This document shows, piece by piece, positions 35,201 to 43,872 of a stretch of 64,000 nt of DNA. Position numbers and translations under genes: made by a program. The notes beneath the pieces were generated by a model. The model ran no database searches. It was given only the letters and a program-made list of their open reading frames with translations, and was not told where the DNA came from. The stretch is taken from assembly GCF_900607225.1 (NCBI RefSeq), contig NZ_LR027842.1, positions 3,405,458 through 3,469,457 on the forward strand. Reading direction: 5' to 3'. Each line of letters starts with the position of its first letter. Within the stretch, counting starts at the first letter, position 1. This DNA comes from [Pseudopropionibacterium] massiliense (lineage in GTDB: Bacteria > Actinomycetota > Actinomycetes > Propionibacteriales > Propionibacteriaceae).

Positions 35201-35698
35201 ATGAGTACCGAGACTGTGAACACCCCCCATGTGACTCTTTCCTTCACCGCCTCCGCCGCGCTGCGCGACAGCTTCCAGCGCGTCCTGGTGAACCTCATCG
35301 CCCTCGAATTGGTCGGCAAGCAGGCCCACTGGAACATCGTCGGCCCGAACTTCCGCGACCTCCACCTGAACCTCGACGAGGTCGTGGGCATCGCCCGCAC
35401 GGGTGCCGACGACGTGGCCGAGCGCATGCGCGCCGTCAACGCCACTCCCGACGGCCGTCCCGCGACCGTCGCCGCCTCCACCACCGTGCCCGTCGCCCCC
35501 GAGGGTGAGGTTCTCACCACCGACGCCGTCGCCTACGCCATCTCCGCGATCGAGGCCGTCGTCGCCACCCTGCGCGACGTGCACGACACCATCGACGACG
35601 AGGACCCCTCCTCCTCCGGCATCATCGAGGACCTCACCAACCAGCTCGAACAGCAGGCGTGGTTCCTCTCCGCGGAGATCCGCAAGCCCGTCCGCTGA
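35201..35698 (+). CDS. dps: Dps-family ferritin-like DNA-protection protein
   Basis: A 165-residue four-helix-bundle protein that forms dodecamers, oxidises Fe(II) with peroxide and stores iron. The ferroxidase signature is visible as KQAHWNIVGPNFRDLHLNLDE-type residues in helices 1-2 (His, Asp, Glu ligands, about 42-62). Length and motif order are standard. The ATG at 35201 starts MSTETVN. A hairpin terminator follows at 35740. It precedes an iron ABC importer on the same strand, consistent with iron homeostasis. Confidence 0.93.
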   Translation: MSTETVNTPHVTLSFTASAALRDSFQRVLVNLIALELVGKQAHWNIVGPNFRDLHLNLDEVVGIARTGADDVAERMRAVNATPDGRPATVAASTTVPVAPEGEVLTTDAVAYAISAIEAVVATLRDVHDTIDDEDPSSSGIIEDLTNQLEQQAWFLSAEIRKPVR

Positions 35699-35739
35699 AC
35701 CTGCCGTGGCCGGGTTCTTCGCCTGACGAACAGGGTCCC

Positions 35740-35770
35740 GAGCGGCCCCCGGTGTGTCCGGGGGCCGCTC
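35740..35770 (+). terminator. dps terminator
   Basis: GAGCGGCCCCCGG pairs with CCGGGGGCCGCTC around TGTGT, followed by TTCTCGTTTC. A 13-bp GC stem with a short T-rich tail, 42 bp after the dps stop. Confidence 0.8.
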
Positions 35771-35832
35771 TTCTCGTTTCCCGGGTGATGTCGTCCTTTC
35801 AGACCCGGGGACCCCGGAGTCTGGTTTGGAAT

Positions 35833-35849
35833 TTAGGTTTGCCTTACGA
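35833..35849. promoter_or_regulatory. DtxR/IdeR-like iron box
   Basis: TTAGGTTTGCCTTACGA resembles the 19-bp DtxR/IdeR consensus TTAGGTTAGGCTAACCTAA (I count about 13 of 19 matches). It sits 35 bp before the iron importer operon, the expected place for iron-dependent repression. Confidence 0.7.
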
Positions 35850-35883
35850 TGACCGGGTCATCCTCGAGACGAACGGAGCCACC

Positions 35884-36915
35884 GTGCTTTCCAGAAGGAC
35901 CTTCGCCGCGCTGCTCGCCGCCACCGCAACCGCCGGATTCGCCGCCTGTTCCGGCAGATCGGACCAGACCAATCCCACCGACGGCTCCGGATCCTCGGGG
36001 GACGCCTTCCCCGTCACCATCAAACACGCCCTCGGTGAGGCCGTGATCAAGCAGAAACCGGAACGCATCGCCACCCTCGGCTGGTCCAACCACGAGGTGC
36101 CGCTGGCGCTCGGGGTGGTGCCCGTCGGCATGCGCAAAACCACCTGGGGAGACGACGACAGCGACGGTCTGATGCCGTGGGTCAAGGAGAAGATCGACGC
36201 CCTCGGCGGCCAGACCCCCGTGCTCTTCGACGACACCTCCGGCATTCCCTTCGAACAGGTCGCCGACACCAAACCGGACGTGATCCTCGCCGCCCTCTCG
36301 GGAATCACCGCGGAGGAGTACGCGACCCTCAGCAAGGTCGCCCCCGTCGTCGCCTACCCGGAGGCCCCGTGGATCACGACCCTGGAGCAGATGATCGACC
36401 TGGATGCCCGCGGCATGGGCATGGCGGAGCAGGGCAGGAAACTCGCGGAGGACCTGGACAAGCAGATAGCCGACGTGGTGGGCAAGTACCCCGACCTCAA
36501 GGGGAAGAAGGTGCTGTTCAGCTGGCTGAACGCCTCCGACCTGTCCAAGATCAGCTTTTACACCACCGGTGACCAGCGCGTCGCGTTCCTCATCAACAAG
36601 GTCGGGATGGTCGCACCCCAGGTGGTGACCGACGAATCCGCCAAGGCGGCCGCCTTCTCCGTGGAGATCCCTGCGGAGAACTCCGACCGGTTCGACGACG
36701 TCGATCTCCTGATCACCTACGCACCCAACGATCCCGCGCCGCTCAGGGACGCGATGAAGGCCAGCCCGCTGATCGCCCGGATCCCGGCCGTCGCCGCGGA
36801 CCGGGTCGTGTTCCTGGGGCAGGATCCCCTCGGGAACTCCGCCACCCCGTCTCCCCTGTCCATTCCCTGGGGGCTGGACACCTACATCGCGAAGCTGGCC
36901 GAAGGCCTCAAGTGA
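35884..36915 (+). CDS. iron-siderophore ABC transporter substrate-binding lipoprotein
   Basis: A 343-residue lipoprotein that captures an iron chelate outside the membrane. The signal peptide begins MLSRRTFAALLAAT and ends in a lipobox FAAC at about residue 22. The mature TroA/FhuD-type fold shows PERIATLGWSNHEVPLALGV at the start and a C-terminal WGLDTYIAKLAEGL. The GTG at 35884 has GGAG upstream. The stop overlaps the first permease start. The DtxR-like box upstream indicates iron repression. The siderophore cannot be named from sequence. Confidence 0.9.
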   Translation: MLSRRTFAALLAATATAGFAACSGRSDQTNPTDGSGSSGDAFPVTIKHALGEAVIKQKPERIATLGWSNHEVPLALGVVPVGMRKTTWGDDDSDGLMPWVKEKIDALGGQTPVLFDDTSGIPFEQVADTKPDVILAALSGITAEEYATLSKVAPVVAYPEAPWITTLEQMIDLDARGMGMAEQGRKLAEDLDKQIADVVGKYPDLKGKKVLFSWLNASDLSKISFYTTGDQRVAFLINKVGMVAPQVVTDESAKAAAFSVEIPAENSDRFDDVDLLITYAPNDPAPLRDAMKASPLIARIPAVAADRVVFLGQDPLGNSATPSPLSIPWGLDTYIAKLAEGLK

Positions 36916-37958
36916 CGGCCACGCGGGTCCCGGTCTCCCCGGAGGTCGCGGAGATCCGGCGACGAACCGGGCAGCGTCTCGTCTGGCTCGGGGTGTTGGC
37001 CCTGGCGTTGGTGGCGGTCGTGGTGGCGTCCGCGACCTCCGGGGTGCGGATCGTCTCCCTCGACGACATCCTCGCGGCCTTCTCCGGTGATGTCGCGACG
37101 GTGGAACGGGCGGCGGTCGCGTCCCGGCTGCCCCGCACCGCGCTGGGTCTGCTGGCCGGGATGTCACTGGCGGTTGCGGGCGGGACCATGCAGGCCGTCA
37201 CCCGCAACCCGCTGGCCGACCCCGGCATCTTCGGCGTGCTGTCCGGCGCCTCCCTCGCGGTGGTGATCGGCCTGTCCTTCTTCGGGTTGTCCAGCCCCTA
37301 CACGCAGATGCTCGTCGCCGTCGTGGGTGCCGGCGGGGCCGCGCTGTTCGTCTACGGCGTCGGATCGCTGGGACGCGGCGGGGCCACCCCGCTGAAACTC
37401 GCCCTGGCCGGGGCCGCCACCTCGGCGGCGTTCACGTCGCTGGTGTCGGCCATCCTGCTGCCGCGCGCGAGCGTCATGGAGGAGTTCCGCAGATGGCAGA
37501 TCGGCAGGATCGGCGGTGCCACCACGTGGGATCCGGTGATGCCGGTGCTTCCCTTCCTGATCATCGGGCTGCTGATCTGCCTGTTCTCGGCGCGCGGTCT
37601 GAACTCCCTGGCGCTCGGCGACGACGTCGCCACCGGGCTGGGTGAGAACGTGATGCGCACCCGGCTGGTGGCCTCCATCGGCGCGGTGATCCTGTGCGGG
37701 GTGACGACCGCGGCCTGCGGGCCGATCGGTTTCGTCGGTCTCGTCATACCGCACGTCTGCCGGCTCCTCGTCGGCACCGACCACCGGTGGATGCTGCCCT
37801 TCGCGGGGATCGCGGGCGCGATCCTGCTGCTCGGGGCCGACACGCTGGGGCGGGTGGTCTCCCCCGGCTCCGAGATCGAGGTGGGCATCATCACCCCGCT
37901 CATCGGCGCCCCGTTCTTCATCTGGATCGTCCGACGTCAGAAGGTGCGTGAACTGTGA
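36912..37958 (+). CDS. FecCD-family iron transporter permease 1
   Basis: A 348-residue membrane protein with about ten helices. It carries the family signatures RLPRTALGLLAGMSLAVAG and TRNPLADPGIFGVLSGASLA, and the C-terminal PHVCRLLVG coupling region. It starts at a GTG overlapping the lipoprotein stop (GTGA) and overlaps the second permease start. The two permeases form the transmembrane heterodimer of the iron-chelate importer. Confidence 0.93.
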   Translation: MTATRVPVSPEVAEIRRRTGQRLVWLGVLALALVAVVVASATSGVRIVSLDDILAAFSGDVATVERAAVASRLPRTALGLLAGMSLAVAGGTMQAVTRNPLADPGIFGVLSGASLAVVIGLSFFGLSSPYTQMLVAVVGAGGAALFVYGVGSLGRGGATPLKLALAGAATSAAFTSLVSAILLPRASVMEEFRRWQIGRIGGATTWDPVMPVLPFLIIGLLICLFSARGLNSLALGDDVATGLGENVMRTRLVASIGAVILCGVTTAACGPIGFVGLVIPHVCRLLVGTDHRWMLPFAGIAGAILLLGADTLGRVVSPGSEIEVGIITPLIGAPFFIWIVRRQKVREL

Positions 37959-39007
37959 GTACCGTTGCCTCCTCCGGCACCGCCCCCGGCGTCCAGGAGC
38001 TGCGCGCCGCCCGGCTGAGACGCACGAGGGGTCAGAGCCTGGTGGTCGGCGTGCTGGCGGTGCTCGTGGCGGGATTGTGGATCACGTCCCTGATGGTGGG
38101 CAACACCTTCTACGGCATCGACGAGATCTGGCAGGTCATCGTCGGCGAAACGGTGCCGGGGGCCAGTTTCACCGTCGGCGAGATCAGGTTGCCGCGCGCC
38201 ACCCTCGCCGTGTTCGCCGGGTTGGCCTTCGGTGCCGCGGGTGTGACCTTCCAGACCCTGCTGCGCAACCAGCTGGCCTCCCCCGACGTCATCGGCATCT
38301 CGTCGGGAGCCAGCGTCGCCGGGGTGATCGGAATCGTGGTCCTGGGGCTCAGCGAGACCACCGTCTCCCTGCTGGCCCTGGTGGCTGCCATCGGCACCGC
38401 GGTGCTGATCTACGTCCTCAGCTACAAGGGCGGTTTCGCGGGCACGCGGCTGATCCTGATGGGCATCGGTGTCTCGTCGATGCTGGGGGCCGTGGTCACC
38501 TACACCCTCGCGAGGGCCTCGGCGTGGGACATGCAGGTGGCGACCCGCTGGTTGACCGGGTCGCTGAACGAGACGAGCTGGCCGAGGGTGCTGCCGCTGC
38601 TCGTCGCGTGTGTGGTGATCCTGCCGTTGATGTGGGTGCACTCCAGCGAACTGGCCGCGATGCGTTTCGGCGACGACACCGCCACGGGGCTGGGCGTGAA
38701 GGTGCTCTCCGTGCGGATCTGGACCATCATCGGGGCCGTCACCCTGATCGCGGTGGCGACGGCCTCCTGCGGTCCGATCGCGTTCGTGGCGTTCATGTCG
38801 GGGCCCATCGCGGCCCGGATCGCCAAATCCGCCGCCTCCCTGGTGCTGCCCGCATCCCTCGTCGGTGCGATCCTGGTCCAGGCCTCCGATCTGCTCGGGC
38901 AGTTCGCCTTCGGCATCCGCTACCCCGTCGGTGTCATCACCGGCGCGCTCGGCGCCCCGTTCCTCGTCTACCTCCTCATCCGCTCCAACCGGCAGCGCCG
39001 GAACTGA
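37955..39007 (+). CDS. FecCD-family iron transporter permease 2
   Basis: A 350-residue permease paralogous to its upstream neighbour. It shows RLPRATLAVFAGLAFGAAG, LLRNQLASPDVIGISSGASV and the C-terminal DLLGQFAFGIRYPVGVITG motifs. It starts at a GTG overlapping the previous stop. Together with permease 1 and the ATPase it imports ferric chelates. Confidence 0.93.
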   Translation: MSTVASSGTAPGVQELRAARLRRTRGQSLVVGVLAVLVAGLWITSLMVGNTFYGIDEIWQVIVGETVPGASFTVGEIRLPRATLAVFAGLAFGAAGVTFQTLLRNQLASPDVIGISSGASVAGVIGIVVLGLSETTVSLLALVAAIGTAVLIYVLSYKGGFAGTRLILMGIGVSSMLGAVVTYTLARASAWDMQVATRWLTGSLNETSWPRVLPLLVACVVILPLMWVHSSELAAMRFGDDTATGLGVKVLSVRIWTIIGAVTLIAVATASCGPIAFVAFMSGPIAARIAKSAASLVLPASLVGAILVQASDLLGQFAFGIRYPVGVITGALGAPFLVYLLIRSNRQRRN

Positions 39008-39021
39008 CCCCCGGAGACCCA

Positions 39022-39828
39022 GTGACCGCGAACCATTCCCTCACAGCCGTCGGACTCGGCCTCGCCTACGGCGAGCGCACCGTCATCGACAACCTCGACC
39101 TGACCGTCAAACCCGGGGCCATCACCTCCATCGTCGGCGCCAACGGCTGCGGCAAGTCCACGCTGCTGCGTTCCCTCGCCCGGCTGCTGCAACCCAGGCA
39201 CGGGCAGGTGCTCCTCGACGGCAAATCCCTCCACGAGCAGCCGACCAAGGAGATCGCGAAGGTGCTGGGGCTGCTGCCGCAGTCGCCGACCGCCCCGGAG
39301 GGCATCGTCGTCGCCGACCTCGTGGGTCGCGGCCGCCACCCCCACCAGGGGATGCTCGGGCGGTGGAGCCCCCGCGACTACGAGGTGGTCGCCGAATCCC
39401 TCGCCGCCACTGACACCACCGGCCTGGCCGACCGTCCCGTCGACGAGCTGTCGGGCGGTCAACGGCAGCGCGTGTGGATCGCGATGGCGCTGGCGCAGGA
39501 GACCGACGTCCTGCTGCTCGACGAACCCACCACCTACCTCGACGTCGCGAACCAGCTCGAGGTGCTCGACCTGCTCATCGACCTCAACGCCCGCAAGGGC
39601 ACCACGGTCGTGATGGTGCTGCACGACCTCGGCCTGGCGGCCCGCTACTCCGACGAACTCATCGCGATGCGCTCGGGCAGCATCCTGGCCCAGGGCACCC
39701 CGGCGGAGGTGGTGACGGAGGGGACGGTCAAGGAGGTGTTCGGGATCTCCTCGAAGGTGGTGCCGGACCCCGTCTCCGGGGCGCCGCTGGTGATGCCCAT
39801 CGGCCGGCACAAGGTGAAGGGGGAATGA
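39022..39828 (+). CDS. iron-siderophore ABC transporter ATP-binding protein
   Basis: A 268-residue FecE/FhuC-type ATPase. Walker A is GANGCGKST (about 38-46), the Q-loop is in LGLLPQSPTAPEG, the signature is ELSGGQRQRVWIAMALAQ, Walker B is LLLDEPTTYLD, and the H-loop is VLHDLG. The GTG start follows GGAGA. It completes a lipoprotein-permease-permease-ATPase operon. Confidence 0.94.
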   Translation: MTANHSLTAVGLGLAYGERTVIDNLDLTVKPGAITSIVGANGCGKSTLLRSLARLLQPRHGQVLLDGKSLHEQPTKEIAKVLGLLPQSPTAPEGIVVADLVGRGRHPHQGMLGRWSPRDYEVVAESLAATDTTGLADRPVDELSGGQRQRVWIAMALAQETDVLLLDEPTTYLDVANQLEVLDLLIDLNARKGTTVVMVLHDLGLAARYSDELIAMRSGSILAQGTPAEVVTEGTVKEVFGISSKVVPDPVSGAPLVMPIGRHKVKGE

Positions 39829-39907
39829 GGCGGCCAGTTTCGCAGGTCGTCGTCCCGTCGTCCGGTTCGCCTGCCTTGCCGCTGCTCGCCTGTCCTGGCC
39901 CGGGTTC

Positions 39908-39963
39908 GCTTGCCTTGTGGTCGTCTGCTTGCACTACAGCGCTGGTGAATGACGTGTAGGCAG
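39908..39963. repeat. intergenic repeat family B, copy 2
   Basis: GCTTGCCTTGTGGTCGTCTG then TACAGCGCTGG, ending GTAGGCAGG. A shortened relative of the copies at 9703 and 53931, again directly after an operon. Confidence 0.6.
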
Positions 39964-40046
39964 GCGAAAGGGGAAATGCGAAGCCTCTTGACGCGAGGCA
40001 GTTTCCTTCGGGGCGATTGCTAGCATTTCTGTTGGGAGGTGTAAGC

Positions 40047-40289
40047 ATGTCCACCATCACGATCCGAGGGCTCAGCGACGAGGTGCGCGATGAGTTGAAA
40101 CGTTTGGCGGCTTTGAACAATCGCTCCATGGAAGCCGAGGCGCGCGAGGTTCTCACTAGGCATACTCTCGTCAACTCCGTTCGGGCGCGGGCCGATGCGA
40201 TTCTTGCCGCAGGCTGGCGTCTCCGCGATGCGGGTGGTCCGGTGCTCACGGATGACGACCTTTATGACGAGACAGGTGCGCCCAGGTGA
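40047..40289 (+). CDS. FitA/VapB-like ribbon-helix-helix antitoxin
   Basis: An 80-residue antitoxin. The N-terminal ribbon-helix-helix (STITIRGLSDEVRDELKRLA, then NRSMEAEAREVL) binds its own promoter. The C-terminal tail (about 45-80) wraps the PIN toxin. The ATG follows GGAGGTG. It overlaps the toxin start by four bases. This is the FitA type of the VapB group. Confidence 0.88.
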   Translation: MSTITIRGLSDEVRDELKRLAALNNRSMEAEAREVLTRHTLVNSVRARADAILAAGWRLRDAGGPVLTDDDLYDETGAPR

Positions 40290-40696
40290 TCCTCGACACC
40301 TCGGCCGTTATCGCCATCATGCGTGGGGAAACCGAGGCGGAGGGCTTCAGCATTGCCATTGCCGGCGCTGACATGGTGGGGATATCGGCGGGAACCGTGT
40401 TGGAGGCTCAACTTGTCCTTGGCGCCGCGAGGTCATCAGAATTGGATGATTTTCTCCGTGAGTGTCGCGCGGTGGTGCTTCCGGTGGACGACGCGACATT
40501 GCGAATCACCCGGTGGGCTGCTGCCAAGTACGGGAAGGGGACCGGGCATCCAGCCCGTCTCAATTACGGAGACTGCTTCTCTTACGCGACTGCCACGGTG
40601 ACTGAACAACCTCTGCTGTTCAAGGGAGACGGCTTCATCCACACCGATGTCGGGGTGGCCTGGGTCAGGGACCCGTCCGGTCCTGAAGCTCCTTGA
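40286..40696 (+). CDS. vapC: VapC/FitB-like PIN-domain ribonuclease toxin
   Basis: A 136-residue PIN nuclease. The N-terminal MILDTSAVIAIM supplies the first Asp, Glu lies in AGTVLEAQLV, and LNYGDCFSYA supplies the third acidic cluster. The GTG start overlaps the antitoxin stop. Its 3' end overlaps a convergent TetR gene by 32 bp. RNA cleavage, perhaps of tRNA, is by family only. Confidence 0.9.
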   Translation: MILDTSAVIAIMRGETEAEGFSIAIAGADMVGISAGTVLEAQLVLGAARSSELDDFLRECRAVVLPVDDATLRITRWAAAKYGKGTGHPARLNYGDCFSYATATVTEQPLLFKGDGFIHTDVGVAWVRDPSGPEAP

Positions 40697-41384
40697 AGTT
40701 GCGGTGGGCCAGTTCGTCCAGGAACGCCGCCCCGTTCTCGACGCTGCCGACGTAGTGGCCGAACAGTTCCATGCTGATGCAGCCGAACAGTTCGGTCCAG
40801 CCCCGCAGGACGACGATGATCAGTTCGTCGGGGACCTCGCCGGGCATTCCCTGCTCGGTGATCCAGCGACGCACCCTGGCGAGGTCCTCCCGCAGCGCCG
40901 GGGCCGGTTCCGGTGAACCCGGAGGTGGCGTCGTCGTCCCCGCCAGCGACCTCAGGTCCGAGGCGATCCGGGCCAGCAGGATCGAGATCCGGGACGCAGC
41001 CGGGATGGTCTCCGGCGGGGCCTGGTAGCCGGGAACCGGGGTGCCGTAGATGAGGCCGTACTCGTTGCGGTGCTCCAGCGCCCAGCTGCGGGTGGCGCGC
41101 CACAGCGCCACCCAGCGGCCCTCGTGGTCCCCGCGCGGAATCCTGCCCTCGGCCTCCTCGACGGAGCGCCCCAGCGACTCGTAGGCGTCGACGATCAACA
41201 GGGTCAACAGGTCGTCACGGCTTTTCACGTAGCGGTACAGGGCGCCGGGGGTGACGTCGAGGTCGCGCGCCAGGGCCCGCATGCCCAGCCCGGAGGCCCC
41301 TTTCTCGACGAGGTGACGGTGGGCCACCTCGAGCAGTCTCCGCGTGAAGGCGTCGCGGGCCTGACTGCGTGGGGTGGGTGCCAT
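40665..41384 (-). CDS. TetR-family regulator
   Basis: A 239-residue repressor. The N-terminal helix-turn-helix (about 14-60, with MRALARDLDVTPGALYRYVKS) is followed by the TetR_C_33-like ligand domain (WALEHRNEYGLIYGTPVPGY). It is divergent from an NAD(P)-binding oxidoreductase gene, with two tandem 15-bp operators between them. The start is the ATG before APTPRSQAR. It likely represses itself and the oxidoreductase gene. Confidence 0.86.
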   Translation of the reverse strand: MAPTPRSQARDAFTRRLLEVAHRHLVEKGASGLGMRALARDLDVTPGALYRYVKSRDDLLTLLIVDAYESLGRSVEEAEGRIPRGDHEGRWVALWRATRSWALEHRNEYGLIYGTPVPGYQAPPETIPAASRISILLARIASDLRSLAGTTTPPPGSPEPAPALREDLARVRRWITEQGMPGEVPDELIIVVLRGWTELFGCISMELFGHYVGSVENGAAFLDELAHRNFKELQDRTGP

Positions 41385-41418
41385 GGTCCCAGTCTCGCAC
41401 GCCACGCACGACAAAACC

Positions 41419-41456
41419 GTGAACGATGTTTACAAAATTGTGTGAACGGTGTTTAC
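41419..41456. promoter_or_regulatory. tandem TetR operators
   Basis: GTGAACGATGTTTAC (41419-41433) and GTGAACGGTGTTTAC (41442-41456) are 23 bp apart. Each is a near-palindrome (GTGAAC-N3-GTTTAC). They lie between the divergent TetR and oxidoreductase genes, as expected for a TetR-family binding site. Confidence 0.7.
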
Positions 41457-41487
41457 TGTTCTTGGGGATCGCAGGATCGGAGGAGAC

Positions 41488-42420
41488 ATGGAACACATCA
41501 CCGTCATCGGGGCGGGACCGCTCGGCAGGGCCGCGACGCGCTCGCTCGTGGAGACCGGGCACCGGGTCACGGTCGCCACCCGCAGCGGCACACAACTGCC
41601 CGGGGCGCAGGCCGTCAGGGCCGACGTCGTCACGGGCGACGGCCTGGAGACGCTCGCGCCCGGGTCGGCGATCGTCGCCTGCTGCGGCATCACCTACACC
41701 ATCGCCGGGTGGCGCCGCGACTGGCCCGTCGCCATCGACAACCTCATCGAGACGGCGGAACGGCAGGGCGCGACCCTCGTGGTGGCGGGGAACCACTACG
41801 CCTACGCGCGCGGCCGGATGCCGATGCGCGCCACCGACCCCCTCGACCATCCGCCGTCGGCGCTGGGCGAGGTCCGGGCCGAGGTGTCCCGCAGGCTGTT
41901 CGCCGCCCACGGGCAGGGACGCATTCGCGCGGTCGAGGTGCGGGGGTCGTCCTACCTCGGGGCCGACGCGGGCCCGGGCGCCTACCTGGGACCGCGGTTC
42001 GTGGATCCGCTGCTGGCCAAAGGGGCCACGAGCGTCCTCGGCGATCCCGACCTGCCCTACACCATGACCGCGATCCCGGACTTCGGACGTCTCCTGGCGC
42101 GCGCCGCCACCGATCCGGAGATGCCCGGTCGGGCCTGGCACGTCCCCAGCGCCCCGGCTGTCAGTGTCCGCGACCTGGCCCGGATGCTGCTGCGTGCCGC
42201 CGGCCGCGACGGCGAACCGAGGCTGCGCGTCATGCCGGCGTCGCTGCTGCGCGTGCTGGGTTGGTTCTCCCCGACGCTGAGGGCGGTGGGGGAGACCCTC
42301 TACCAGAACACCGAACCCTTCGTCGCCGACGACACCGACACCCGCGAACTGCTCGGCGAGACCCACACGCCCCTGGAGGAGACGGTGGCGGACATCGTCA
42401 CAGCCCGGCGCAGGGGTTGA
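41488..42420 (+). CDS. NAD(P)-dependent epimerase/dehydratase-like oxidoreductase
   Basis: A 310-residue extended short-chain dehydrogenase-like protein. The N-terminal Rossmann motif is VIGAGPLGRAATRSL. A YAYARGRMP stretch replaces a classical YxxxK. A mid-region EVRGSSYLGADAGPG and the C-terminal substrate domain resemble NmrA/epimerase relatives. It starts at the ATG after GGAGG. It is divergent from and probably repressed by the TetR gene. The acetolactate decarboxylase gene follows after 18 bp. Substrate unknown. Confidence 0.8.
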   Translation: MEHITVIGAGPLGRAATRSLVETGHRVTVATRSGTQLPGAQAVRADVVTGDGLETLAPGSAIVACCGITYTIAGWRRDWPVAIDNLIETAERQGATLVVAGNHYAYARGRMPMRATDPLDHPPSALGEVRAEVSRRLFAAHGQGRIRAVEVRGSSYLGADAGPGAYLGPRFVDPLLAKGATSVLGDPDLPYTMTAIPDFGRLLARAATDPEMPGRAWHVPSAPAVSVRDLARMLLRAAGRDGEPRLRVMPASLLRVLGWFSPTLRAVGETLYQNTEPFVADDTDTRELLGETHTPLEETVADIVTARRRG

Positions 42421-42438
42421 GGCGTCTACTGTGGGGGT

Positions 42439-43164
42439 ATGACCGCACATGCCGTCACTCGCCACGAGATCTTCCAGACGAATCTCATCTCCGCTCTCGC
42501 CCAGGGCGTCTACGAGGACGAGATGACGCTGGCCGAGCTCCTCGGCCACGGCTCCTTCGGCGTCGGCACCTTCAACGGGCTCGACGGCGAGATGATCATC
42601 CTGGGCGGTGTCTGCTACCGACTGCGCGGCGACGGGTCCGTGACCGTGCCCGAGTTGACCGAACGCACTCCCTACGCCGTCGTGACCAACTTCGTGCCGG
42701 GTCTGGGACGTTCCTTCGCGGGACCGGTGACGCGGGAGGAGTTCTCCCGGGCCATCGATGCTTTCGTGCCGAGCTCGAACTACATGTACGCGCTGCGGGT
42801 GACCGGCCGATTCGCATGGGCGAGCGCACGCACGGTGACGAAACAGGATCGTCCCTACCGACCCATGGTCGAGGCCACCGACGGCGAGGAGATCGCCCGC
42901 CACGAGGACTTCAGCGGAACGATCGCCGGGTTCCGCACACCCCTGTACGAGTCGGGAATCTCGGTGGCGGGCTGCCACGCGCACATCATCGACGACGACC
43001 GCACCTGGGGTGGGCACCTGATCGATTTCGTCCTTGAGGAGGGCGAGGCCGAACTGTGCCTGGGCACCGACTTCCACGTGCGTCTGCCGCTGACCGAGGA
43101 GTTCCGCACCGCCGACCTGTCGGAGGACATGACCGAGGATATCCGCCGGGTCGAACATCACTGA
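42439..43164 (+). CDS. budA: alpha-acetolactate decarboxylase
   Basis: A 241-residue zinc enzyme that converts 2-acetolactate to acetoin, a pH-neutral overflow route from pyruvate. The metal-binding histidines lie in GCHAHIIDDDRTWGGHLIDF (near 178-197). The N-terminal HGSFGVGTFNGLDGEMI segment and overall length match the family. It is 18 bp after the oxidoreductase gene, so the two are likely cotranscribed. No acetolactate synthase is adjacent. Confidence 0.93.
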   Translation: MTAHAVTRHEIFQTNLISALAQGVYEDEMTLAELLGHGSFGVGTFNGLDGEMIILGGVCYRLRGDGSVTVPELTERTPYAVVTNFVPGLGRSFAGPVTREEFSRAIDAFVPSSNYMYALRVTGRFAWASARTVTKQDRPYRPMVEATDGEEIARHEDFSGTIAGFRTPLYESGISVAGCHAHIIDDDRTWGGHLIDFVLEEGEAELCLGTDFHVRLPLTEEFRTADLSEDMTEDIRRVEHH

Positions 43165-43284
43165 GCCGCCAGGGCACCTCTCGAATCCGCGGCGCGGTGA
43201 TTCGGGCCGCGCCCGCTGGTCGGGGTACGGCCCGAACCCCGTGGCTTCAGTCCTCGGTCGTGTTGCCTTTGACCGGCGTCGTGC

Positions 43285-43800
43285 TCACTGGTGAAGAGGA
43301 GGGTTGTTTCTCATTCCTCCGGTGCCGTAATGAACGCGGTACGACTCCAGTATTCGGTACAGCTGTTCCGTCGTCGTGCCTTCGTACATGCTCGAGATTC
43401 CACCTTCCACTCCGGAAAATAACTGTAGAACGCTCCGCCCTATTTTCTGCCTTTCATAACCTGGCTGGTACGTGATCCCCACCATGGGGCTCCCTTTGAT
43501 GCTGGTCATCTCAAAACTGGCGACGTCGACCCACCGCGCACGAAAGACCTTCTTTCCCATCATGGGCATCTCGAACCCGTTCTCGTCCAGCAGCAGGTAT
43601 TGTGGATGTGCCAGCATGTAGAGAGACGCGGGTAGGCACAGCACCCCGAAGAACCCAAACCCGAGAATTCCTATCAGCAAATTTTCCGAGGGGTTGGAGA
43701 AGATCAGAAACAACGAAACGGCGGCGAAGGCCAAACAGCCGATTATCAAGAAGATCACCTGTTTCCGACTTCGAGTAAAGCGAATAGGGGGATAGTCCAT
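43285..43800 (-). CDS. two-helix membrane protein (STM3941-like)
   Basis: A 171-residue protein. Two helices at about 17-36 and 44-66 precede a beta-rich cytoplasmic domain with LLDENGFEMPMMGKKVFRAR and VDVASFEMTSIKG. Its layout resembles STM3941/PH-like membrane proteins. The ATG follows GAGGTAAAAAC. Lower G+C than its neighbours suggests later acquisition. Function unknown. Confidence 0.65.
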   Translation of the reverse strand: MDYPPIRFTRSRKQVIFLIIGCLAFAAVSLFLIFSNPSENLLIGILGFGFFGVLCLPASLYMLAHPQYLLLDENGFEMPMMGKKVFRARWVDVASFEMTSIKGSPMVGITYQPGYERQKIGRSVLQLFSGVEGGISSMYEGTTTEQLYRILESYRVHYGTGGMRNNPPLHQ

Positions 43801-43872
43801 GTTTTTACCTCGATACATACCATTGTCCGTGAATTGAGTGTATCAGGCAGGGGGTTCGTGGAATTCGCAGTG

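Noticed and set aside
37948..39021. N-terminal extension of the iron ATPase frame
   Set aside because: The frame upstream of 39022 is a shadow of the second permease; the protein starts at the GTG with GGAGA.
41070..43161. 650-codon frames overlapping the oxidoreductase and decarboxylase genes
   Set aside because: Arg/Pro-rich antisense or out-of-frame shadows of two well-supported genes.
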